Shown here: positions 58,653-64,000 of the stretch, in pieces | Layout: every line of letters begins with the position of its first letter | How positions within the stretch are numbered: position 1 is the first letter of the stretch | Source: Streptomyces pseudovenezuelae | Lineage (GTDB): Bacteria > Actinomycetota > Actinomycetes > Streptomycetales > Streptomycetaceae | Reading direction: 5' to 3' | Assembly (NCBI RefSeq): GCF_001513955.1 | Contig: NZ_KQ948150.1 | Location: 186,001-250,000 of the forward strand | DNA length: 64,000 nt | The notes under the pieces: generated by a model | Databases searched by the model: none | Seen by the model: the letters and a program-made list of their open reading frames with translations, nothing else | What the model was told of the DNA's origin: nothing | Program-made: the position numbers and the translations under genes

Positions 58653-60095
58653 ATGATCACCTACGGCCGGCTGTTCATCGGAGGCACCTGGGTCGAGCCG
58701 AACAACCCGGAGCTGCTCGACATCTCCTCCCCGCACGACCGGTCGGTGACCGGCCGCGCCGCCCAGGCGCAGCCGGCGGACATCGACCGCGCCGTCGCCG
58801 CGGCACGGGCCTCCTTCGAGGCGGGCGAGTGGCGTCTCACCCCGCCCGCCGGGCGCATCGCCACCCTGCGGCGGTTCAACGCGCTGCGCGAGGAGAACGC
58901 CGAGAAGATCGCCCACCTGATCTCGCTGGAGAACGGCTCTGCGGGCTGGTTCACGCGTGCAGGCCAGCCGGGTCTGACCCGTCAGGCGAACGCCTACCTG
59001 AAGGCGGCGGAGGAGTTCCCCTGGGAGGAGACACTCGTGCCCTCCGACCCGGCGTCCCCGGTGCGCAGCGTGGTGCGTCGCGAGGCGGTCGGCGTGGTGG
59101 CCGCCGTCATCCCCTGGAACTCACCCTTCTCCTCGGCCACTTCGAAGATCATCCCTGCCTTGCTGGCCGGTAACTCCGTGATTCTGAAGGTGTCTCCGGA
59201 GAACTCCCTGAGCATGGGTTTCCTGGCCGAGCTGCTGGAACAGGTGGGTCTGCCCGACGGCGTGGTCAGCGTGCTGCCCGCGGACCGGGAGACCAGCGAA
59301 TACCTGGTCTCGCACCCGGACGTCGACAAGATCGCCTTCACCGGTTCCACTCGGGCCGGCCGTCGCATCGCCGCGATCGCCGGAGAGCAGCTCAAGCGGG
59401 TCAGCCTGGAGCTGGGCGGCAAGTCCGCCGCGATCATCCTGCCCGACGCCGACATGGACAGGGCCGTCGCGGGCGTGAAGTTCGGCTCCCTGCTCAACAA
59501 TGGCGAGTCGTGCATCGCCCAGACCCGCATCCTGGCCCCGCGCAGCAGGTACGAGGAGGTCGTGGCGGGACTGAAGGAACTGGTCGAGTCCCTGAAGGTC
59601 GGCGACCCGAACGACCCCGACACGTTCATCGGCCCGATGATCCGCCCCGACCAGCAGGAGCGGGTGCGCGACTACATCCAGATCGGCATCGACGAGGGTG
59701 CCCGCCTGGTGACCGGCGGCCCGCACGTCCCCGAAGGCCTGGAGAAGGGCAACTACGTCACCCCGACCGTCTTCGCCGACGTCGACAACTCCATGCGCAT
59801 CGCGCAGGAGGAGATCTTCGGCCCGGTTCTGGTGGTCATCGCCTACGACGACGAGGACGAGGCCGTCCGCATCGCCAACGACTCCGAGTACGGCCTGTCC
59901 GGCGGCGTCTGGTCCGCCGACGAGGCCCACGCCCTGGAGGTGGCCCGTCGTGTCCGCACCGGCACCGTCACGGTCAACGGGGCGTCCATCGCCTTCGACG
60001 GCCCGTTCGGCGGCTTCAAGGCCAGCGGCATCGGCCGCGAGTACGGCGCGGTGGGCCTCGGCACCTACACCGAGTACAAGACCATCACCGTCTGA
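58653..60095 (+). CDS. NAD(P)-dependent aldehyde dehydrogenase
   Basis: 480 aa, the normal ALDH size. Visible are the N-terminal LFIGGTWVEPNNPE, the nucleotide-binding FTGSTRAGRRIA, the catalytic Glu253 in LELGGKSA, Cys287 in NNGESCIAQTRI, and EEIFGPVLVV near the C-terminus. It oxidises an aldehyde to a carboxylate. The substrate is unknown; relatives include betaine aldehyde and aromatic aldehyde dehydrogenases. ATG 58653 follows GAAGAGAG. The upstream TetR-type site suggests co-regulation with the exporter 9 kb away, as for detoxification of an aldehyde-forming compound. Confidence 0.93.
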   Translation: MITYGRLFIGGTWVEPNNPELLDISSPHDRSVTGRAAQAQPADIDRAVAAARASFEAGEWRLTPPAGRIATLRRFNALREENAEKIAHLISLENGSAGWFTRAGQPGLTRQANAYLKAAEEFPWEETLVPSDPASPVRSVVRREAVGVVAAVIPWNSPFSSATSKIIPALLAGNSVILKVSPENSLSMGFLAELLEQVGLPDGVVSVLPADRETSEYLVSHPDVDKIAFTGSTRAGRRIAAIAGEQLKRVSLELGGKSAAIILPDADMDRAVAGVKFGSLLNNGESCIAQTRILAPRSRYEEVVAGLKELVESLKVGDPNDPDTFIGPMIRPDQQERVRDYIQIGIDEGARLVTGGPHVPEGLEKGNYVTPTVFADVDNSMRIAQEEIFGPVLVVIAYDDEDEAVRIANDSEYGLSGGVWSADEAHALEVARRVRTGTVTVNGASIAFDGPFGGFKASGIGREYGAVGLGTYTEYKTITV

Positions 60096-60342
60096 CGCCG
60101 AACCGTAGGCACCGCCAGCGCGCGGCGACGCCGTCGCGACCGCTCAGAGCACTCCGTTGTCGGCGGCCCTGGGAAGTCCGCGCTGAGCGCCGGCTCTCGT
60201 AGATCGCCTCGGCGGATCGCTCCGGGCCGCACGGAACATCTCCGGCGCTGGGCCGTCTCGTTTGGATCACCACGAGCGAGTCAGTTCTGGAGGCAGGATC
60301 AACGCTGTAGTCGAGTCGCGGAAGGTTGCATAGATTCACCCG

Positions 60343-60816
60343 GTGACCTACGACATCATGCTCGTGCGGGTGCGGCCGGGCCTGACGCTTCAGGAGACGC
60401 TTGACCGCCTCAACGCCGACTTTGATCCCGATGTCGACCTGCCACCGCTCCGACTTACTCAGGCGCAACGGAACGAGTGGGACCGAATCCTGAGACGAGT
60501 CTCGCGGGACATTGGCCCCGTCGAGTCTGAGGAGTACCTGTACGGCCTCACCCTTGAGACCGTTGGTCCGACAGGACGCGTGCAACTCGACTACTGCGGC
60601 GACACAGCCCATATCGAGGTCGCTTACCGCCACTCGGGTCCGGCGGCAGTGGAAGTGATGGCGCTGGCTTATCGCATCGCTCGCGTCGTCGAGGACGAGA
60701 GCGGCTTGACCGGCCACGACTTCGAGGTAAACCAGCCGACCCGATCCGGTGACCCGGTCAAAGCCGCCGCCCGGCTGAGCGGCGTCTCCGAGTGGGCACA
60801 GCACCACTTGAGCTAG
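60343..60816 (+). CDS. Hypothetical protein (157 aa)
   Basis: I do not recognise a family. The protein begins TYDIMLVRVRPGLTLQETLDRL and contains EEYLYGLTLETVGPTGRVQLDYCGDTAHIEVAYRH, then VMALAYRIARVVEDESG. It looks like a small soluble alpha/beta protein. Codon third positions are less GC-rich than in neighbouring genes, which suggests acquisition from elsewhere. GTG 60343 has only a weak, distant GGAAGG. It stands alone between the aldehyde dehydrogenase and the peptide gene. An immunity-protein-type role is conceivable but unsupported. Confidence 0.6.
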   Translation: MTYDIMLVRVRPGLTLQETLDRLNADFDPDVDLPPLRLTQAQRNEWDRILRRVSRDIGPVESEEYLYGLTLETVGPTGRVQLDYCGDTAHIEVAYRHSGPAAVEVMALAYRIARVVEDESGLTGHDFEVNQPTRSGDPVKAAARLSGVSEWAQHHLS

Positions 60817-61127
60817 CGGATCACCCGGTGGACCGCGCCCACTGCGCATCAGTCAACGGCACACCCGCACCAACGACCGACTGATCCAAACGAAACCGCC
60901 TAGTCGTCACTGTCCTTGACAGGGATACCCGCATGGTTTCGCGTTACATGCCAGAGCGGTGACGGCGTAACTGATGTGCACAGGTCTCTCACTCCTCCGG
61001 ATCGAGGCGAGGGCTCGGCGTGATCGGTGGGCGGAGGTTGACCCAGGCGTGCCTGTGGTGGATGCGCCCGGCGGCGCGTGCGTACGGGCCGCCGGTCGGC
61101 CGGAGCCCACGCGGCGCACCCGACGGC
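60817..61127. other. Gene-free region before the small peptide gene
   Basis: I see no supported coding sequence. GTCACT-GTCCTTGAC-AGGGAT (60906-60926) resembles a degenerate GTCACC-N9-GGTGAC site. An open minus-strand frame here has no recognisable protein. Confidence 0.4.
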
Positions 61128-61148
61128 GTCACCGGCTTGACAGGTGAC
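61128..61148. promoter_or_regulatory. GTCACC-type operator before the 65-aa peptide gene
   Basis: GTCACC-GGCTTGACA-GGTGAC, centred 88 nt before the start at 61226, the same distance as in the hydrolase gene at 56047. Confidence 0.8.
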
Positions 61149-61225
61149 ACAGGCGACGGCATGCTGAGATGCCTCCGGGGCGACGAGCAGGAAGCCGTCC
61201 ACGATCGACGAAGTGGAGCACGGTC

Positions 61226-61423
61226 ATGAACAAGGGGCTGAGTGCGGAAGCCGCCGAGGCGGCAGTACGGAACGCGCGATTCGGCAAGCTTCCCGAGCGC
61301 ATACGTCTTGAGGACATGACCGAAGCGGTCGAGGCCGCTCCGGCCGGCGGGTCGAACGGATCGTACGATCCCGAAGGCTCGTGGAAGTTCTACTCCTGCC
61401 TCGCCCTCGACCTGGGGCTGTAG
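61226..61423 (+). CDS. 65-aa peptide of unknown function (possible precursor peptide)
   Basis: Begins MNKGLSAEAAEAAVRNARFG and continues KLPERIRLEDMTEAVEA. A Gly/Ser-rich turn (PAGGSNGSYDPEG) follows, with the hydrophobic end SWKFYSCLALDLGL, which holds the only Cys. ATG 61226 has GTGGAG at good spacing and a GTCACC operator upstream, which argues that it is expressed. The leader-like acidic half and short aromatic/cysteine core recall ribosomally made peptide precursors. No modifying enzyme is adjacent, so this is only a possibility. It is antisense to the decayed region of a sensor kinase. Confidence 0.55.
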   Translation: MNKGLSAEAAEAAVRNARFGKLPERIRLEDMTEAVEAAPAGGSNGSYDPEGSWKFYSCLALDLGL

Positions 61424-61429
61424 GCACCC

Positions 61430-61582
61430 GCCGATGTCGGCCTCGTTCTGCCGCGCCTGGCTCATCGTGGAGTTCCCGTCGTATGTCCAGCCCGAGTTGT
61501 CGGGCAGCGCGCTGCCCTTGAGCCCGTTCCGGTTCAGGCACTTCACGTAGGCGCGGTAGTCGCCGTAGTGCGGTTCGAGGTC
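61430..61582 (-). pseudogene. Fragment of a secreted-protein-like sequence fused to the kinase remnant
   Basis: The minus strand reads DLEPHYGDYRAYVKCLNRNG, then LKGSALPDNSGWTYDGNSTM and SQARQNEADIGGCLQPQ. The Cys pair and xKCLNRNG..GG pattern resemble exported small proteins with a CMRxxGV motif, not a kinase HAMP/HisKA region. It replaces what should follow the kinase membrane helix, so a deletion or rearrangement joined two genes. Confidence 0.45.
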
Positions 61583-62585
61583 CGCGGCGCGCAGCGGGCA
61601 GACCATGCGCGTGCCCGCGACGAACGTGACCGCCATGGTGGTCAGCAGTACCGCGACGGTCACTCCGGCGCCCCGCACACGGTTGCCGCCCGACAGGTCG
61701 AAGAACGTGGCGGTCTCCCGGTCGGGCGCGGTGGCGAAGAGCAGAGCGGGCGGTGCCGCATAGGGGTCGAGCTGCACACGGCGGCCGGTGGAACGACACG
61801 CGGTCACCGCGCGGAGGTCGGGGGCGCCGCGCACGCTGGAGGGAATCCAGCTCAGATCGTCGGCCGGCTCCACCGGCGGGGCATGGCGGCCGGCCAGGCA
61901 GTCGTTGACGAGTGCGCCCAGTCGGGCGATCGCGCGGATCTCGGTCCCGGTGCGCCGCAGCAGCGCGTCGGCCCCGCGGCGGTCTCCCGTGTCCAGGACA
62001 CGGCCGTCGACCTCGACCTCCGGCCGCCCGTTCGGCGCCCGTGTCACCTCGACGTCCTGCGACGGACCGGGTCCCCGCATGCACCGCGCGACCCGGGACG
62101 CCGCCGCTTCCAGATCAGCCCTTTCCCTGCTGGTCAGCCGGAACGGTCCGACCGCGCGCGGGTCGATACGGTCGGAGAAGGTGTCGTCGGGGCGGCGGGT
62201 GACGGCGGCGTCGACCGCCAGCGCGTCGACCGTTGCCGACGCCGGCGGGCAACGACCTCCCCGAACTCCCGTCCCTGCTTGCGGAGTTCGCCAGCAGATG
62301 TCGGCCCTCGTCGGTCAGTGTGATCTGTCGGCCCGTCTGCCGTCCCAGGGCCCGCACCGTCGGCGCGACCCCGTTCCAGTCCGGATGCGTGGCCGCGAAC
62401 CCGACCCGCGAGTCGTAGAGCCGTGCGTCGTCCGAGAGGACCTGGCCCCGTTCCCGTCCGATGGCCACGGCGGTGAGACTGACGACCAGCCAGACCGTCG
62501 CGACGATCGCGCACAACGACACCAGCGCGGACATCCCGAGCAGCCGAGACCGCAGACTCCCGCGCAGCGACAGGTCACCGCGCAC
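61583..62585 (-). pseudogene. Truncated, frameshifted sensor histidine kinase
   Basis: GTG 62585 follows GGAGG and overlaps the end of the response-regulator remnant by 11 nt. Membrane helix 1 is LLGMSALVSLCAIVATVWLVVSL. The extracellular sensor region continues in another frame after about 62245 (ASATVDALAVDAAVTRRPDD, then RPEVEVDGRVLDTGDRR, SWIPSSVRGAP). Helix 2 is GVTVAVLLTTMAVTFVAGTRM. It ends at CPLRA, the start of HAMP. HAMP, HisKA and ATPase domains are all missing. With at least one frameshift and loss of the catalytic half it cannot signal. Confidence 0.8.
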
Positions 62586-63331
62586 GCGAAACACCTCCGC
62601 CGCCGCACACTTCATCCGCGGAGCGGACCTCGGCCACCTTGTAGCCGACCCCGTAGACCGTGAGCAGGAGCCCCGGGCGGGTGGGATCGCGCTCGATCTT
62701 GCGGCGCAGGTTCATGACGTGTCCGTCGACCGTGCTGGTCGTCACGTACCGGTTGATGCCGTGCAGTCGCTCCAGAATCTGCTTTCTGGTGAACACCCGC
62801 CCCGGAGCCGACGCCAGTATCTCGGGCACCCGGAACTCGCCGGGAGTGCACTCGGTCAGCCGCCCGTCCACCCGGACCTCGAACCGGCCCGGATCGACCA
62901 CGAGCGAACCCACGGCGAACACGGGCTCGTCGCGTGCCCCTGCCCCTGCCCCCGCCCCGCTCCGGCACCGGTGTTCTGGCCGGTGCGCCTCAGCAACGTG
63001 CGGATACAGGCGACCAGTTCGCGGGACCGAACGGCTTGGTCATGTAGTCGTCGGCGCAGAGGTCGAGGGCGAGCAGCAGATCGTCCTCCTCCGCACGCGC
63101 GGTGAGCATCAGGATCGGTACCACCGACTCCCGCCGCAGCACCCGGCACACATCCAGTCCGTCCGTGCGCGGCATCATCCAGTCCAGCACCAGGAGGCCG
63201 GGCATCCGCCGCCGGACCTCCTCCAGAGCGGCCCGCCCGTCGTGGACGACACCGGTCGCATGGCCTTCGCGCTCCAGACAGCGCCGGATGAGATCGGCCT
63301 GCTTCGGATCGTCGTCCCGGCCAGGGGGCAT
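62575..63331 (-). pseudogene. Frameshifted OmpR-family response regulator
   Basis: The receiver part (from ATG 63331) reads GRDDDPKQADLIRRCLEREG, LLVLDWMMPRTDGLDV (phospho-Asp), MLTARAEEDD and ADDYMTKPFG. It then continues one frame over as SRELVACIRTLLRRTGQ: a single missing base near 63027 explains the shift. A second shift in a G-rich GGGGCAG repeat near 62945-62975 leads into the winged-helix domain FAVGSLVVDPGRFEV, FTRKQILERLHG, and DGHVMNLRRKIERDPTRPG. The N-terminal strand before the acidic cluster is also lost. It pairs with the kinase remnant. Confidence 0.82.
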
Positions 63332-63457
63332 CGGACGACGACAGAAACCCAACAAGTTTCTGACATTCGGCGTGTGCCGGCCCGTGTAGGGAAACGTCCG
63401 GGCCGGTCGAAGTCGTCGGTCCGCAACCGCTCCGTCAGAGTCGCCCCCTGCTCACCC

Positions 63458-63519
63458 GTCACCGCCTTGACGGGTGACGCATGGACTGCCATCATTGCGT
63501 CACCGCCTCAACCAGTGAC
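63458..63519. promoter_or_regulatory. Two GTCACC-type operators before the Ohr gene
   Basis: GTCACC-N9-GGTGAC (63458-63478) and GTCACC-N9-AGTGAC (63499-63519), with centres 41 bp apart, close to the 39-bp spacing of the pair before the hydrolase gene. They lie 63-125 nt before the Ohr start. Confidence 0.8.
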
Positions 63520-63582
63520 ACGGAACGTGTGCAGGTCAGTGGGCATCCAAGGAGCTTTCGACCCAGATGGGGAGCATCAGCC

Positions 63583-64000
63583 ATGGCAGTCAGCTACACC
63601 GCCGTCGTCGACGTCGACGGAGAAGGCCGGAACGGCGGTCACGTCCGCTCCTCCGACGGTCTGCTGGAGACCGGCCTCGCTCTCCCGAAAGAACTCGGCG
63701 GCGCCGGCACCGCCACCAATCCCGAACAGCTCCTGGCCGCCGGCTGGGCCGCATGCTTCCTCGGCGCCCTCCGCCGTGCGGCCACCACCCGCAAGATCCG
63801 ACTCACCAGCACGACCATCACCGCCGAGATCACGCTCACCCACGGCGACGACGGTGAGTTCTCCCTCTCCGCGGTCCTCAGCCCCGTCCTCGGCGGCGTA
63901 GACCAGGCCACCGCCCGGGAACTCGCCGAGGCCGCCCACCGGATCTGCCCGTACTCCAAGGCCACGCGCGACAACATCCCGGTCACCATCAACGCCGGCG
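63583..64000 (+). CDS. Ohr/OsmC-family organic hydroperoxide reductase (3' end outside window)
   Basis: The first 139 codons run off the right edge; the family is about 140-150 aa, so only a few residues are missing. It begins AVSYTAVVDVDGEGRNGGHV. The two redox cysteines are in GWAACFLGALRR and RICPYSKATRDN, and Glu in NPEQLLAAG is the Ohr-type position. It reduces organic hydroperoxides with lipoyl thiols. ATG 63583 follows GGGGAG. Ohr is often controlled by a MarR-type OhrR; here the two GTCACC palindromes point to a different or additional regulator shared with the hydrolases. Confidence 0.9.
   Translation, partial: MAVSYTAVVDVDGEGRNGGHVRSSDGLLETGLALPKELGGAGTATNPEQLLAAGWAACFLGALRRAATTRKIRLTSTTITAEITLTHGDDGEFSLSAVLSPVLGGVDQATARELAEAAHRICPYSKATRDNIPVTINAG

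Noticed and set aside
60900..61202. A 100-aa minus-strand open frame before the peptide gene
   Set aside because: No ribosome site, no recognisable protein, and it would run over the GTCACC operator.
1..64000. CRISPR arrays, rRNA/tRNA genes, insertion sequences or phage attachment sites
   Set aside because: I looked for regular spaced repeats, conserved RNA stems, transposase or integrase motifs, and long terminal repeats and saw none.

Overview
The window is high-GC actinomycete DNA and most likely a Streptomyces chromosome. The signs are strong GC bias at third codon positions, many GTG starts preceded by GGAGG-type sites, an SsgA-like protein, large LuxR-type (LAL) ATPase regulators, an F420/LLM-type oxidoreductase, an XRE-MmyB regulator and many four-base ATGA/GTGA gene overlaps. 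I found no rRNA, tRNA, CRISPR array, transposase or replication origin. Both ends cut genes: an Acg-like nitroreductase on the left and an Ohr/OsmC peroxidase on the right.

Positions 1-9.2 kb resemble an actinobacterial hypoxia/dormancy island: Acg-like nitroreductase, Zn-alcohol dehydrogenase, PPOX-fold protein, GAPDH, a tandem universal stress protein, a GH65 disaccharide phosphorylase, a SHOCT membrane protein and a flavodoxin. Three of these genes have a GGGCCG-NN-CGGCCC palindrome upstream, two of them exactly 107 nt before the start.

Positions 9.3-22.9 kb form a dense partner-switching block. An RsbQ-RsbP-RsbV-like cassette (plus strand) is followed by a rifampin phosphotransferase with a rifamycin-associated element (RAE) upstream. 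Next comes a tightly overlapping minus-strand operon, rsbR-rsbS-rsbT-(kinase/RsbX fusion)-PP2C-PP2C, then a further PP2C. Two MarR regulators sit beside two paralogous PP2C genes, one at each end of the block. No sigma factor is in the window. A 72-bp copy of the first 24 rsbS codons lies 18 kb away, behind the alcohol dehydrogenase.

Positions 23-45.5 kb are mixed metabolic and surface functions: two secreted beta-propeller-like proteins, an FdhF/YdeP oxidoreductase, an SRPBCC protein, a secreted phosphoesterase, EfeB and EfeO (no EfeU), two TetR regulators beside oxidoreductases with clear operator arrays, a GNAT enzyme, small conserved proteins, a large secreted BNR-repeat protein, an SsgA-like protein and an alpha/beta hydrolase.

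Positions 45.5-64 kb are regulator-rich: two LAL regulators around a TetR-MFS exporter pair and an SRPBCC gene, an XRE-MmyB regulator, two exported alpha/beta hydrolases, an aldehyde dehydrogenase, a 65-aa peptide, a decayed two-component system and an Ohr-type peroxidase. Two regulatory networks can be read from the DNA. A 20-bp site near the TetR/MFS pair recurs before the aldehyde dehydrogenase. A GTCACC-N9-GGTGAC palindrome occurs six times, before both hydrolases, the small peptide and the Ohr gene, and no regulator for it is evident. Several gene remnants (membrane protein, two TetR fragments, peptidoglycan-binding domain, two-component system) show ongoing decay.
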